From Perlabentimonas gracilis (GTDB taxonomy: Bacteria > Bacteroidota > Bacteroidia > Bacteroidales > Tenuifilaceae): a stretch of DNA of 64,000 nucleotides. Position numbers and translations under genes: made by a program. The stretch is taken from positions 51,480 to 115,479 of the forward strand of contig NZ_JAANIG010000010.1 of the NCBI RefSeq assembly GCF_011174675.1, read 5' to 3'. Below are positions 28,674 to 38,665 of the stretch, one piece after another. The notes below the pieces were generated by a model that made no database searches, was not told the DNA's origin, and worked only from the letters and a program-made list of their open reading frames with translations. Position 1 is the stretch's first letter; every line of letters begins with the position of its first letter.

Positions 28674-30152
28674 CTAATCTACGTTATCGTGAAGATAAGC
28701 GTTGTCGTTTCTCAGAAAGATATCGCCATCCTCCTGATTCAGCGTGTAACGCGAAACATTTGGCTTTTTCGATAGCGTTGAGTCGTCAAGCTTAATGTTT
28801 TTGCGTTTGTATGCGGGTATCTTCTCCATCTGATCAAAACTGTCCTTCGTTGGGAGGGGGGTAGGTTCCGAGCGCATCACCTGTCCTTTAACCGCAGGCT
28901 TTGCCTCGGTAGATTTAGGGGTAACGGTGGAAACCTGAAAGTCGAGCTCATCGTCAGCGCTTGGCTCTGACTCCAAGTTGTAGAGTTTGTCGTCTTGTGT
29001 AAGATCGAATTCAATAACCCTTTGGTACTTGTCGGTCTTTGGCTTTTCCTTTTTGGGTGGGGCAGCAGGCTTCTCTTTTATCTCGAATAGGGGTTGCTTA
29101 ACCTCCCTGTTGGTTGATACCTCCCCGTCGAGAGGAATAACATCTACCTTCTTTTTGCGGGCGTAAAGCTCGGGGATACTGTTGGTGCCAAACCCTGTTG
29201 CAATGATGGTTACGTTTAGGTTCTCTTCAAGCCTGTCATCGGTTCCGTTACCCCAAATTAGGTCGGCATCTTCACCGGCAGCAGACTGAATGTAGTCAGT
29301 TATCTGACCCACCTCGTCCATGGTTATTTCATGCACACCAGAGGTGATGTTTAGCAAGATATTTCGAGCGCCCGAGATATCGTTGTTGTTTAGTAGGGGT
29401 GAGGATAGGGCCTCTTCTACCGCCTTTATAGCTCTATTCTCGCCCGATGCCATAGCCGACCCCATGATGGCCACACCGCTGTTGGTCATTACGGTTTCTA
29501 CATCGGCAAAGTCCACGTTTATATAGCCATGCACAGTTATGATTTCGGCAATACCCTTGGCCGCAATGGCCAGCACATCATCGGCCCGTGAGAAAGCCTC
29601 TGATATTCTAAGGTCGCCATAAATTTCCCTAATCTTCTCGTTGTTAATAACCAGAAGTGAGTCTACATGCTTTTCCAACTCCTCAATGCCCTCCATTGCT
29701 TGAGCAATGCGACGTTTTCCCTCGTTACGGAATGGGATGGTTACAATGGCCACGGTGAGTAGCCCTAGCTCCTTGGCTGCTTTCGCAATTATTGGAGCCG
29801 CTCCAGTTCCCGTTCCTCCGCCCATACCGGCCGTAACGAACACCATCTTGGTACCATCGGACAGAACATCAATTACATCCTGGATGTTCTCAATGGCAGC
29901 TTGCTTGCCTATCTCGGGCTTATTGCCCGCCCCGCGTCCTTCGGTAAGCGAGGACCCGAGCTGGATTTTGTTCTGCACTGGGCTGTTCTCGAGGGCTTGT
30001 CCATCGGTATTGCAAACCACAAAATCAACATCCTTAATTCCCAGCTCAAACATATGGTTTACGGCATTGCTCCCGCCTCCACCCACACCAATTACCTTGA
30101 TAATTGATTTTTTGTAGGTTGGCAAATCGAATGGTATTAGCTCTTCACTCAT
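28674..30152 (-). CDS. ftsZ: Cell division protein FtsZ
   Basis: The tubulin-like GTPase that forms the division ring. The 492-residue product has VIGVGGGGSNAVNHMF at the N-terminus, the tubulin signature GMGGGTGTGAAPI near residue 110, and the synergy region with the T7 loop NVDFADVETVM. The linker (about 330-440) is long, acidic and Lys/Pro-rich, and the end is the form usual in this phylum: IPAYKRKNIKL, VSRYTLNQEDGD and a terminal LHDNVD. FtsA is immediately upstream, the usual order. Confidence 0.98.
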   Translation of the reverse strand: MSEELIPFDLPTYKKSIIKVIGVGGGGSNAVNHMFELGIKDVDFVVCNTDGQALENSPVQNKIQLGSSLTEGRGAGNKPEIGKQAAIENIQDVIDVLSDGTKMVFVTAGMGGGTGTGAAPIIAKAAKELGLLTVAIVTIPFRNEGKRRIAQAMEGIEELEKHVDSLLVINNEKIREIYGDLRISEAFSRADDVLAIAAKGIAEIITVHGYINVDFADVETVMTNSGVAIMGSAMASGENRAIKAVEEALSSPLLNNNDISGARNILLNITSGVHEITMDEVGQITDYIQSAAGEDADLIWGNGTDDRLEENLNVTIIATGFGTNSIPELYARKKKVDVIPLDGEVSTNREVKQPLFEIKEKPAAPPKKEKPKTDKYQRVIEFDLTQDDKLYNLESEPSADDELDFQVSTVTPKSTEAKPAVKGQVMRSEPTPLPTKDSFDQMEKIPAYKRKNIKLDDSTLSKKPNVSRYTLNQEDGDIFLRNDNAYLHDNVD

Positions 30153-30208
30153 GGCAATGTGTTTTGTCGTTGTTCTTATCTTATAAAACTCTTTTGCATT
30201 GAAATGGT

Positions 30209-31519
30209 TTACATCACGGAATCGTTCTCCTCGAAAATCTCGGTGAACTTACGCTTAAACCGATCGAGCAGGTTGTTCCTTTTAATATCCTTTGGAGCAA
30301 TTTCGGCCTGCTCTTCTTCTATCCCCTTGGCCTTGTTCTCCTTATCCATTTTTTTGCAGGTTTCGAGCTGCTCAAAGCCCTTAAGCACCAGCCCAATGGA
30401 TGTTGAGTAGGTGGGTGAGTTTATCTCCTCGTCGGCATCGGAGGTTAAGTGCTCGTTGGGATAGCCAATCCGAACATCGAAACCGGTTTTAAACTTCACC
30501 AGCTGCGACAGATGCCTTAGCAGTGCACCACCACCGGTAAGCACTATGCCTGCGCTTAGCTTATCGGCGTAGCCAGAATTTTCTATCTCAAAAGCAACGT
30601 AGTCGATAATCTCCTCCATACGGCTTTGGATGATGTATGCCAAGCTTTTAAAGGATATCTCCTTGGGCTCCCTGCCGCTAATGCCGGGGATGGTTACAAT
30701 TTTGTCCTCGGGGGCAATGTCGCCAAGGGCTGAGCCAAACTGCACTTTTAGCTGCTCTGCCTGACGGAGCAGGATGGAGCACCCCTCCTTGATGTCGTTG
30801 GTAATAACGTTGCCACCAAATGGAATAACGGCGGTATGCCTAATTATGCCATCGAAGTAAACGGCCACATCGGTGGTGCCACCTCCTACGTCAACCAGCA
30901 CAACCCCCGCCTCTTTCTCGTCCTCGGTGAGCACTGCCTCTGCAGAGGCGATGGGCTCAAGGATTAGCTCGTTTACAACCAAGTCGACACGGTTTACGCA
31001 CTTCTCAATGTTTTTGGCTGAGGCCGTTTGTCCTATTACGATATGGAAATTGGCCTCGAGCCGTTTGCCCGACATGCCGATGGGGTTCTTTATCCCGCCC
31101 TCGTTGTCGACAATAAAGCTTTGGGGCAATACATGTAGTATCTCCTCGCCAATATCGGTTGGTAGCTTGTACATATCCTCAATCAGGTCGTTCACATTTT
31201 CGAGTGTAATAATTTCGTCGGCAGCGGTTAGGTTAATACTGCCTCTGTTTTTTACGCTACGGATATGCTGACCGGCAATACCCACGTACACATCGTTGAA
31301 GATGATGCCAGATTTCATCTGCACATCCTCAACAGTACGCTGGATTGAAGCCACGGTCTCCTCGATGTTGAGCACCATTCCTCGCTTTATGCCCGTTGAC
31401 TGCGCCTTGCTGTGCGATACTACCTGAAGTTTACCGTTGGGGCTTTTTTTACCAATTATTGTAACCACCTTGGTTGTGCCAAGGTCAATTGCTGCTACAT
31501 ACTCGTTTTGTTGTGCCAT
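30209..31519 (-). CDS. ftsA: Cell division protein FtsA
   Basis: Actin-like protein that ties FtsZ to the membrane. The 436-residue product has the phosphate-1 loop AIDLGTTKVVTIIGKKSPNG near residue 10, the SHS2 1C-type region, the phosphate-2 motif VVLVDVGGGTTDVAVY near 205 and the adenosine motif IVLTGGGALLRHL near 330. The C-terminal end (RFKRKFTEIFEEND) is amphipathic and may serve as the membrane-binding helix. Lies 4 bp after ftsQ. Confidence 0.97.
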   Translation of the reverse strand: MAQQNEYVAAIDLGTTKVVTIIGKKSPNGKLQVVSHSKAQSTGIKRGMVLNIEETVASIQRTVEDVQMKSGIIFNDVYVGIAGQHIRSVKNRGSINLTAADEIITLENVNDLIEDMYKLPTDIGEEILHVLPQSFIVDNEGGIKNPIGMSGKRLEANFHIVIGQTASAKNIEKCVNRVDLVVNELILEPIASAEAVLTEDEKEAGVVLVDVGGGTTDVAVYFDGIIRHTAVIPFGGNVITNDIKEGCSILLRQAEQLKVQFGSALGDIAPEDKIVTIPGISGREPKEISFKSLAYIIQSRMEEIIDYVAFEIENSGYADKLSAGIVLTGGGALLRHLSQLVKFKTGFDVRIGYPNEHLTSDADEEINSPTYSTSIGLVLKGFEQLETCKKMDKENKAKGIEEEQAEIAPKDIKRNNLLDRFKRKFTEIFEENDSVM

Positions 31520-31523
31520 AATA

Positions 31524-32330
31524 TTATCGTTTTGAACATACTATTTGATTCTTATACTTTAGGTTAATTTCCTTGTACTTATTCCATCCCTCCTCGGGCA
31601 GTGCCCTTTCGTAAAAGAGTTTTAGCTTGGCCAGCTTGGTTTGGTAATCGTCAAGTGAACCCATGATTACTGTGTGAGGGCCAACTCTTGGGATAAGCTC
31701 AATGTGGCTAGGGTTGTCAACATAAACTTGGGTAATTTGTGCTCTCCAAAAGGGGTCGCTATTTACATACCTGGCAAAATCGAAAAGTTGACAAATAAGC
31801 GGTGTTTCGGTTGGTCTTTTTCCGCTAGCCCATTTCATGATTTGAATATTCGGCTCTATTTTAAAGGGTTCCGAAATGTTTCCGTTTACCACCAGCACAT
31901 GCGATGTGAATTTGTTGGATAAGGGCAGAGTCCTTCCCTCCACATCGATGTAGTAGCTTTGGCCTTGGCGGTTAATTATTCGTACTATAGGTTTCCTCTG
32001 CTCAATATCAATAGATATACTTCCATTTATGGTTTTGTACACCTCCGCTGTCTTAACTGCCTGCATGGCGCCAAGCCTTTGCTCAATTTCGTGCGTGTTA
32101 ATCATCGACAGGGGAATGCCTATGAGGTTGGAGTGTTCCCGCTCAATTGTTTTTAGCACGTCGGCTTTGGTAACAAAAGCATTGGTAAGGCTGTCGGCAA
32201 TGTTAATGTTAATGGTTGAGCATGTAACCATACTCGATCTGCTTTTGGCAAACGATAGGGCAACTATTAGGTATATGCCTACTAGCAGCCACTTGGTGAA
32301 ATTCCACAGTACAATTTTCCATCTCTTCAT
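31524..32330 (-). CDS. ftsQ: Cell division protein FtsQ/DivIB
   Basis: A bitopic division protein of 268 residues: a short cytoplasmic start, one membrane helix at about 12-27 (KWLLVGIYLIVALSFAKS), then a POTRA-like domain (INIADSLTNAFVTKADVLKT, IEQRLGAMQAVKTAEVYKTI) and the beta domain with SIDIEQRKPIVRIINRQGQS and YYIDVEGRTLPLS. The sequence is divergent, as usual for FtsQ; the assignment rests on topology and on its place between murC and ftsA. Confidence 0.92.
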   Translation of the reverse strand: MKRWKIVLWNFTKWLLVGIYLIVALSFAKSRSSMVTCSTININIADSLTNAFVTKADVLKTIEREHSNLIGIPLSMINTHEIEQRLGAMQAVKTAEVYKTINGSISIDIEQRKPIVRIINRQGQSYYIDVEGRTLPLSNKFTSHVLVVNGNISEPFKIEPNIQIMKWASGKRPTETPLICQLFDFARYVNSDPFWRAQITQVYVDNPSHIELIPRVGPHTVIMGSLDDYQTKLAKLKLFYERALPEEGWNKYKEINLKYKNQIVCSKR

Positions 32331-32331
32331 A

Positions 32332-33723
32332 CTACTTCCCCTCCCTTTCCTTTAGTAGTTTCACAATCTTGGGAACCTCCCTGTCGATACTGCCTGCTCC
32401 CATAGATATTAATACATCAATTTCGGAACTTTTTAGATGGTTTTGGAGTTGGCTTAGGCTTACGAGATGTTTATTGCTTATGCTGATATTTTTGTAGATT
32501 ATTTCCGATGTAACCCCCTCGATGGGTAGTTCACGTGCAGGGTATATGTCGAGCAGAATAACCTCATCGAGTTTGCTTAGGCTTTGTGCAAACTCAGCGG
32601 CAAAGTCTCGTGTTCGGGAGTAAAGATGTGGCTGAAATATCCCAGTAATATGCCTGTTGGGAAACATTTCCCTAACCGACCCTATGGCAGCATTTAGCTC
32701 CTCGGGGTGATGTGCGTAATCATCAATATATATGGAGTTTCCTTTGAACTGCAGGTCGAATCTACGAGCTATCCCTTTAAATGTTTTAAACCCCTGCCTT
32801 AGCTCGCTTGTTTTAATGCCCCAGACAAGTGCTGCCGCTGCTGCTGCAATGGCGTTCTCCACGTTGTATCTTCCTAGCACGCCCAGCTCAATATTCTTAA
32901 TAATCTCGAAAGGGGTTTGCAGGTCGAATTGGTAGTGGCCATTGGTTCCCTGGATGTTGCACGCACAAAAATCGGCTTCTTCGCTAACCGAGTATGTGTA
33001 AACGTTTATGCTTTTGTTACCCTTAGCAATATCCTCAAGACCCTTCTTAACAATAAGCACTCCGCTTGGAGTAATGTTGGTGCAAAAATCGGCAAAGGCT
33101 TTTTTTACCTCATCGTGGCTGTTGTATATATCTAAATGGTCGGGGTCGATGGATGTGATAATGGCAAGCTGCGGGTTGAGGCTTAAAAAACTTCTGTCGA
33201 ACTCATCGGCCTCAACCACCATACGCTTTGCGCCAGTATCGGCTAGTACTATGTTGCTATTAAAGTTTCTCGATATTCCCCCCAGAAACGCGTTGCAACC
33301 CTGTGGGGTTTGTACCATTAGGTGAGCCAGTAGGGTTGAGGTGCTGGTTTTTCCGTGTGTTCCGGCAATGGCAGCTGTGCTGTAGCCGTTGGTAATCATA
33401 CCCAGCGCTACGGCTCTTTTCTTGAGCGTGTAGCCGTTGTAGCTGAAATACCTTAGCTGGCTATGGGTGCTTGGCACCGCGGGGGTGTAAACTACCAGCG
33501 TATCGTCGGGCGTGTTGATATATTCACTGGGAATATTCGTAATGCTATCCTCGAAATTGACAACAATGCCCTCCTTGTTCAGGGCCTCAATTAGGGGCGA
33601 TGGAGTGCTGTCGTAACCAGCAACAGTAAGACCACAGTTTCTGAAGTAGCGTGCAAGGGCGCTCATACCAATGCCGCCAATGCCTATAAAGTAAACGCGC
33701 CTTATGTTGTCAAACTGGTTCAT
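32332..33723 (-). CDS. murC: UDP-N-acetylmuramate-L-alanine ligase
   Basis: MurC adds L-Ala to UDP-MurNAc. The 463-residue product has the N-terminal Rossmann start YFIGIGGIGMSALARYF, the ATP loop AIAGTHGKTSTSTLLAHL, the metal region VVEADEFDRSFL and ITSIDPDHLDIY, and in the C-domain IYIDDYAHHPEEL and FQPHLYSRT. Those motifs mark MurC rather than Mpl. Length is normal. Lies 1 bp before ftsQ; a 68-bp gap separates it from murG. Confidence 0.97.
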   Translation of the reverse strand: MNQFDNIRRVYFIGIGGIGMSALARYFRNCGLTVAGYDSTPSPLIEALNKEGIVVNFEDSITNIPSEYINTPDDTLVVYTPAVPSTHSQLRYFSYNGYTLKKRAVALGMITNGYSTAAIAGTHGKTSTSTLLAHLMVQTPQGCNAFLGGISRNFNSNIVLADTGAKRMVVEADEFDRSFLSLNPQLAIITSIDPDHLDIYNSHDEVKKAFADFCTNITPSGVLIVKKGLEDIAKGNKSINVYTYSVSEEADFCACNIQGTNGHYQFDLQTPFEIIKNIELGVLGRYNVENAIAAAAAALVWGIKTSELRQGFKTFKGIARRFDLQFKGNSIYIDDYAHHPEELNAAIGSVREMFPNRHITGIFQPHLYSRTRDFAAEFAQSLSKLDEVILLDIYPARELPIEGVTSEIIYKNISISNKHLVSLSQLQNHLKSSEIDVLISMGAGSIDREVPKIVKLLKEREGK

Positions 33724-33791
33724 TCTGTATACAAAGTTTTGTTACAATTTCGATATCTGCAAACGGTTATAAATAAAGTTATTATAAAGAT

Positions 33792-34919
33792 TTAAACACC
33801 TTGTTGTCTCCTGCCTGCCACCTCTATCACCTTGCTTGCAATGTCGTTAGCAGCATTGGGAAGCGCCATTTCTTTTATGTTGATGCTTAGGGTTTTTAGT
33901 CTTTGTTCATCGTTAATAATTTCCAGTGCCGTTGTGGCAAGTGCTTCTGGAGCAACACTGTCTTTAACAAGAATGGCCGCATTGCGGGTTGCCAATGCCT
34001 GAGCATTCATGGTTTGATGATCCTCAGCCACATTTGGCGAAGGAACCAAAATGGATGGCTTGCCCACCATGCAAAGCTCGGAGATGGTGCATGCACCTGC
34101 CCTCGATATTACCAAATCGGCAATGGAGTAGGCCAAATCCATACGGTTGATAAAATCAAATACCTTTATGTTTTCTGTATTCTTATCGTTAAGCTTCTGC
34201 TTGATGTCGTTAATGTAGAACTTGCCGGTTTGCCAAATTAGCGTAACCCCTTTTGCCTCAATAAACTTGTCGATATCACCCAGGATGCTGTGGTTAATTG
34301 ATCGTGCCCCAAGGCTTCCGCCAACAACCAGCACTACCTTATTGCCTTTTGGTACATCGAAAAAGTTATGCGCTTCATCGGTTTTAGGTATTATCTTCTC
34401 AAGGCCCTGACGAATGGGGTTGCCAGTAAGTATTATTTTACTTGCTGGGAAATACTTTTCCATCCCCTCGTAGGCCACGCAAATGGCTTTAGCCTTTTTG
34501 GCCAGCAGCTTGTTGGTTACCCCGGCAAACGAGTTTTGCTCTTGAATTAGGGTTGGGATTCCTAGCTGTTGGGCAATTCTTAAAACAGGGCCACTGGCAT
34601 AACCACCCACGCCAACCACAACATCGGGGTTGAAACTTTTTACCACCCCTTTTGCTTTCTGCAAGCTACGTAGCAGTTTGAAGGGGAAGGACAGGTTTCT
34701 AAGCGTTAGCTTACGGTGGAAACCTACAACGGGCAACCCAACAATGTCATAACCCGCTGCAGGCACTTTCTCCATTTCCATTTTGCCTTCGGCACCAACA
34801 AATAGGATTTCAACCTCGGGGTAAATTTCCCCAAGCGCATTGGCTATGGATACGGCAGGAAAGATGTGCCCACCAGTACCTCCTCCGCTAATAATCGCCT
34901 TTAGGTGCTTCTTCTCCAT
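33792..34919 (-). CDS. murG: UDP-N-acetylglucosamine-N-acetylmuramyl-pentapeptide transferase
   Basis: MurG makes lipid II from lipid I at the cytoplasmic face of the inner membrane. From ATG 34919 the protein is 375 residues and starts MEKKHLKAIISGGGTGGHIF, the first glycine-rich loop. An earlier in-frame start (35003) would add 28 non-conserved residues inside ftsW and is rejected. Other motifs: VVGVGGYASGPVLRIA, LIQEQNSFAGVTNKLL, VVGGSLGARSIN, and VISRAGACTISEL with PSPNVAEDHQ. The start overlaps the end of ftsW by 32 bp. Confidence 0.97.
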   Translation of the reverse strand: MEKKHLKAIISGGGTGGHIFPAVSIANALGEIYPEVEILFVGAEGKMEMEKVPAAGYDIVGLPVVGFHRKLTLRNLSFPFKLLRSLQKAKGVVKSFNPDVVVGVGGYASGPVLRIAQQLGIPTLIQEQNSFAGVTNKLLAKKAKAICVAYEGMEKYFPASKIILTGNPIRQGLEKIIPKTDEAHNFFDVPKGNKVVLVVGGSLGARSINHSILGDIDKFIEAKGVTLIWQTGKFYINDIKQKLNDKNTENIKVFDFINRMDLAYSIADLVISRAGACTISELCMVGKPSILVPSPNVAEDHQTMNAQALATRNAAILVKDSVAPEALATTALEIINDEQRLKTLSINIKEMALPNAANDIASKVIEVAGRRQQGV

Positions 34920-36054
34920 CGAATAGTTCCTCCTTGTTTTGACTACGGCTAATGCTAAGCAAAATGCCAAACGATGCGCTGGTAAAAAGTACGGATGTAC
35001 CACCCATACTTACCAGAGGTAATGGCTGCCCAGTTACAGGTATTAGGTTTACAGCAACTGCCATATTGATCATGGCCTGAAATACTAGAATCAACGTTAG
35101 CCCCATGGCTAAAAACGCTGGGAAAGTTCGCCTTGCCTTCTTCACAATTATTCCTGCCCTGTATAGTAGGATAAGGTACAACATTAGCATCACAATTCCG
35201 CCCACTAAACCATACTCCTCAATAATAATAGCGTAAATAAAATCGGAGTAGGGGTGAGGTAGCAGGTTGCGCTGGGTGCTGTTGCCTGGCCCTTTGCCAA
35301 CAAGCCCACCGGTAGCTATTGCAATTTTCGATTGTGTTGCTTGGTACTTATCGCCTCCCCCCTCCGACGAGTAGTTCTCAATTCGGTTCTTCCAAGTTTC
35401 AACACGGCTTACGGTGTTGGTCTTTAGTGCAACAAATATGAATAGCCCAATAACAAGCACGCCGAGCCCCGTGAACCCAAGCAGGTGTTTAAGGTTTACC
35501 CTGCCTATAAAAAGCATTAACCAGCAGGATGCCCCGAGCATAGCCGCTGTTGAAAAGTTTGCTGGTAGTATAAGCAGGCAAACCACAACTACTGGTATTG
35601 CTATGGGGAAGAAAGTTTTTTTGATATCATCAAGATTGTTTTGCCTTAACGATAGCATCCGTGCAACATACATGATAAGCGCAAGTTTGGCAAAGTCCGA
35701 TGTTTGAATGGTAACCCCTAGGCCCGGAATTTCAAGCCATCGCGATGCTTGGTTAATGCTGGTTCCGAAAAGCAGGGTGATGAGCAGTAGGGGTATGGCA
35801 ATGTATAGCAAGAGTGGTCCAAGTGGTGAGTACACCCTGTACGGTATGAGGTGAACAAGAAATATTACGGCCAGCCCAGCGCCCAAAAAGCTGAACTGCT
35901 TAATGAAGTAGTATGCCGTATTGCCTCCTTGGTATCGATATGCTAGCGAGCCCGTAGAGCTATAAACTGCCAGTAGCGATACGATGGATAGCAGTACAAC
36001 TATCAACCATATCGTCCTGTCACCCTTAAAGTACCGTCTAAAAAAGTTCTCCAT
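34888..36054 (-). CDS. ftsW: Lipid II polymerase FtsW (SEDS family)
   Basis: SEDS glycosyltransferase of the divisome that works with the class B PBP. The 388-residue product has about ten membrane helices. Characteristic segments are SRWLEIPGLGVTIQTSDFAK (the loop before the catalytic region), GKGPGNSTQRNLLPHPYSDF and IYAIIIEEYGLVGG, and the end NLIPVTGQPLPLVSMGGTS. Placed between murD and murG as usual, which argues for FtsW rather than RodA. Confidence 0.96.
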   Translation of the reverse strand: MENFFRRYFKGDRTIWLIVVLLSIVSLLAVYSSTGSLAYRYQGGNTAYYFIKQFSFLGAGLAVIFLVHLIPYRVYSPLGPLLLYIAIPLLLITLLFGTSINQASRWLEIPGLGVTIQTSDFAKLALIMYVARMLSLRQNNLDDIKKTFFPIAIPVVVVCLLILPANFSTAAMLGASCWLMLFIGRVNLKHLLGFTGLGVLVIGLFIFVALKTNTVSRVETWKNRIENYSSEGGGDKYQATQSKIAIATGGLVGKGPGNSTQRNLLPHPYSDFIYAIIIEEYGLVGGIVMLMLYLILLYRAGIIVKKARRTFPAFLAMGLTLILVFQAMINMAVAVNLIPVTGQPLPLVSMGGTSVLFTSASFGILLSISRSQNKEELFDGEEAPKGDY

Positions 36055-36068
36055 ATCGATTTCTTAGT

Positions 36069-37421
36069 CTACAGGTTTTTAACTGCCTCTTTAAATTGTC
36101 TTCCCCTATCCTCGTAGTTTTCAAACAGGTCGAAGCTTGCGCAAGCAGGCGAGAGCAATACCACATCGCCCGGTACCGATAGTTTGTATGCTTGCAAAAC
36201 CGCTTCGCTTGCCGAATTGGCGTTAACCATAACGGGAACCATCTCGCCAAAGGTTTGGTGCAGCTTGGTATTGTCGGCACCAAGGCACACAATGGCTTTT
36301 ACCTTCTCTTTTACCAGCGCAAAAAGCTCCGAGTAGTCGTTGCCCTTGTCCTGGCCTCCGGCAATCCAAACCACTGGCGATTTCATACACTCCAGAGCAT
36401 ACCATGCTGAGTTCACGTTGGTGGCCTTGGAGTCGTTGATGTACTGCACACCCCTTACCTTGAAAACGGGCTCGAGTCTGTGTTCTACCCCTTCGAACGA
36501 CCTTAGGCTTTCGCGGATGATATCCTTGCGTATATTTAGCACGTGGCCCGTTATGCCTGCGGCCATAGAGTTGTACACGTTGTGCCTACCTTTAAGGGAA
36601 AGCTCATCGATTGAAACGTCGAAATCGCTGTTCTGGTAGTTTATATGCATTAGCTGGTCGATTAGGTATGCCGTTTGATCCTCCGTTTTCTCCTGCGAAA
36701 AGGGAAGCATCTCTGCTTTCACCACAATCTCCTTAAGATGCTCGGTTGTAACATCATTGTCGGAACAAAAGATGAAACACTCATCTTCCGACAGGTTTTG
36801 AGTAATCCTAAATTTCGATTTCACATAGTTCTCCATCTTGTAGTCGTACCTATCTAGATGGTCGGGCGAGATGTTAAGCAGGATGGCGATGTCGGCCTTA
36901 AAGGAGTACATGCCATCGAGTTGGAAACTGCTAAGCTCAATTACGTAGTAATCGTAGTCTTGCTCGGCCACCTGTAGGGCAAAGCTTTGCCCCACGTTGC
37001 CCGCCAGCCCCACGTTTAAACCTGCCATTTTAAGCATATGGTAGATAAGGGTGGTGGTGGTGGTTTTTCCGTTACTACCTGTGATGCATATTTTTTTTGC
37101 ATTGGTATACCTGCCTGCAAACTCAATCTCTGAAATTATTGGTATCCCTTTCTTTGCAATCTCCTGTACTATGGGTACGCGTTCGGGTATGCCAGGCGAT
37201 TTAATTACCTCCTTAGCGTTGAGGATAATTTCCGTGGTATGATTTTCCTCTTCCCACGGTACCTTGTACTTGTTGAGTAACTCTTTATACCTAGGCTTAA
37301 TCTTTCCCGAGTCGGAAAGAAACACCTCGAAACCTTGCTTTACGGCAAGTACTGCCGCTCCCACGCCGCTTTCGCCACCTCCCAGTACAACAATCCTTTT
37401 TTTTACATCGCCTTTTTGCAT
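36069..37421 (-). CDS. murD: UDP-N-acetylmuramoylalanine-D-glutamate ligase
   Basis: MurD adds D-Glu to UDP-MurNAc-L-Ala. From ATG 37421 it is 450 residues and starts MQKGDVKKRIVVLGGGESGV. This start lies just after the mraY stop and is preferred over 37481, which would lie inside mraY. Motifs: CITGSNGKTTTTTLIYHML (P-loop), LNISPDHLDRYD, HRLEPVFKVRGVQYINDSKA and TNVNSAWYAL, IAGGQDKGNDYSEL, and the end LLSPACASFDLFENYEDRG. All typical for MurD. Confidence 0.97.
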   Translation of the reverse strand: MQKGDVKKRIVVLGGGESGVGAAVLAVKQGFEVFLSDSGKIKPRYKELLNKYKVPWEEENHTTEIILNAKEVIKSPGIPERVPIVQEIAKKGIPIISEIEFAGRYTNAKKICITGSNGKTTTTTLIYHMLKMAGLNVGLAGNVGQSFALQVAEQDYDYYVIELSSFQLDGMYSFKADIAILLNISPDHLDRYDYKMENYVKSKFRITQNLSEDECFIFCSDNDVTTEHLKEIVVKAEMLPFSQEKTEDQTAYLIDQLMHINYQNSDFDVSIDELSLKGRHNVYNSMAAGITGHVLNIRKDIIRESLRSFEGVEHRLEPVFKVRGVQYINDSKATNVNSAWYALECMKSPVVWIAGGQDKGNDYSELFALVKEKVKAIVCLGADNTKLHQTFGEMVPVMVNANSASEAVLQAYKLSVPGDVVLLSPACASFDLFENYEDRGRQFKEAVKNL

Positions 37422-37423
37422 AG

Positions 37424-38665
37424 CTATCGGATTTTTAGCGTAACTACAGTAAATATTGCCAGTAGCAATGTGACTATCCAAAACCGGGTAACTATTTTTG
37501 CCTCAGGGAATCCCTTTTTTTGATAGTGATGATGGAGCGGCGCCATGAGGAACACCCGGCGCCCAACCCCGTATCTTCGTTTGGTATGCTTAAAGTAACT
37601 CACCTGAATCATTACCGATAGGGTTTCGACAAAGAAAACACCGCACAGAATTGGGATTAGAAGTTCTTTTCTGATAAGGATGGCAAACACTGCAATAATT
37701 CCCCCAATGGCCAAGCTGCCAGTGTCGCCCATGAATACTTGTGCAGGGTAGCTGTTGTACCAAAGGAATCCAATGGCGGCTCCTATAAAGGCTGCCATGA
37801 ATATTACTAGTTCTCCCGAGTCGGGGATGTACATTATGTTCAAATACTCTGCATAAATAACGTTACCCGAGAGGTATGCAAACACCCCGAGGGTTGTGCC
37901 CATAATTGCGCTTACCCCCGTGGCCAAACCGTCGAGCCCATCGGTTAGGTTGGCTCCGTTCGATACTGCGGTTACAACAAATATTACAACAATCACAAAA
38001 ACTATCCATGCCAATTTTTGAGCCCAAGGGCCTTTTATTGGAATTAGAAACTCGTAGTCGAATTCGTTATCCTTAAAGAAAGGAATGGTGGTTTTGGTGG
38101 TTTTTTGGTTTGGTGTTAGCGTTGGCTTGCTAGCTGCTCCGTCGATGCTTATCTCACTCTGTATTTGGCTTTTTTGAGGCTGAATTTTCTCCCTAACAAC
38201 AATATCGGGGCTAAGGTACATGGTGAGCCCAACAAACAGCCCCAGCGAAACCTGCCCTAGTATTTTTAGTTTGCCCGATAATCCCTCCTTGTGCTTCTTG
38301 AACACTTTGATGTAGTCGTCGATAAACCCTACTAAACCTAACCATAGGGTGGAAACAAGCATTACAATAATGTATATGTTTTTGATATTGGCAAATAGCA
38401 ATACAGGAACAATGATAGAAAGCAGTATGATAACACCCCCCATGGTTGGCGTGCCCTTTTTCTGTAGTTGTCCCTCTAGGCCAAGGTTGCGAACCTCCTC
38501 GCCAATTTGCTTGCGTTGCAGGTATCGTATAAGCCTTTTCCCTATAAGTAGCGATATAAGTAACGAGGCAATAACTGCCATGCCCGATCGGAACGAGATG
38601 TATTGGAACATCCCCATACCGGGAACGTCTAACTTGCTAAGCCATTGTGCTAGGTAGTATATCAT
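37424..38665 (-). CDS. mraY: Phospho-N-acetylmuramoyl-pentapeptide transferase
   Basis: MraY makes lipid I from UDP-MurNAc-pentapeptide and undecaprenyl phosphate. The 413-residue product has about ten helices and the catalytic motifs [30 protein letters not shown] (Asp pair near residue 116), [15 protein letters not shown] near 237-250 and [12 protein letters not shown]. It is about 50 residues longer than the E. coli enzyme because of a hydrophilic insertion at about 152-205, rich in Lys, Gln, Ser and Thr, between two membrane helices; longer MraY forms are usual in this phylum. Starts inside the murE stop (4-bp overlap). Confidence 0.97.
   Translation of the reverse strand: MIYYLAQWLSKLDVPGMGMFQYISFRSGMAVIASLLISLLIGKRLIRYLQRKQIGEEVRNLGLEGQLQKKGTPTMGGVIILLSIIVPVLLFANIKNIYIIVMLVSTLWLGLVGFIDDYIKVFKKHKEGLSGKLKILGQVSLGLFVGLTMYLSPDIVVREKIQPQKSQIQSEISIDGAASKPTLTPNQKTTKTTIPFFKDNEFDYEFLIPIKGPWAQKLAWIVFVIVVIFVVTAVSNGANLTDGLDGLATGVSAIMGTTLGVFAYLSGNVIYAEYLNIMYIPDSGELVIFMAAFIGAAIGFLWYNSYPAQVFMGDTGSLAIGGIIAVFAILIRKELLIPILCGVFFVETLSVMIQVSYFKHTKRRYGVGRRVFLMAPLHHHYQKKGFPEAKIVTRFWIVTLLLAIFTVVTLKIR

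Noticed and set aside
28355..28795. A 146-codon + strand frame across yqeY and the end of ftsZ
   Set aside because: Antisense to two conserved genes, rich in Ser/Cys/Leu as expected for a shadow of helical proteins.
33724..33791. A separate promoter for murC in the 68-bp gap after murG
   Set aside because: Only partial boxes (for example AAACTTTG on the - strand) without the TA of TAnnTTTG and without a -33. Too weak to call.
36038..36410. Overlapping - strand and + strand open frames inside murD
   Set aside because: They lie within conserved murD coding sequence with no family features. Shadow frames.
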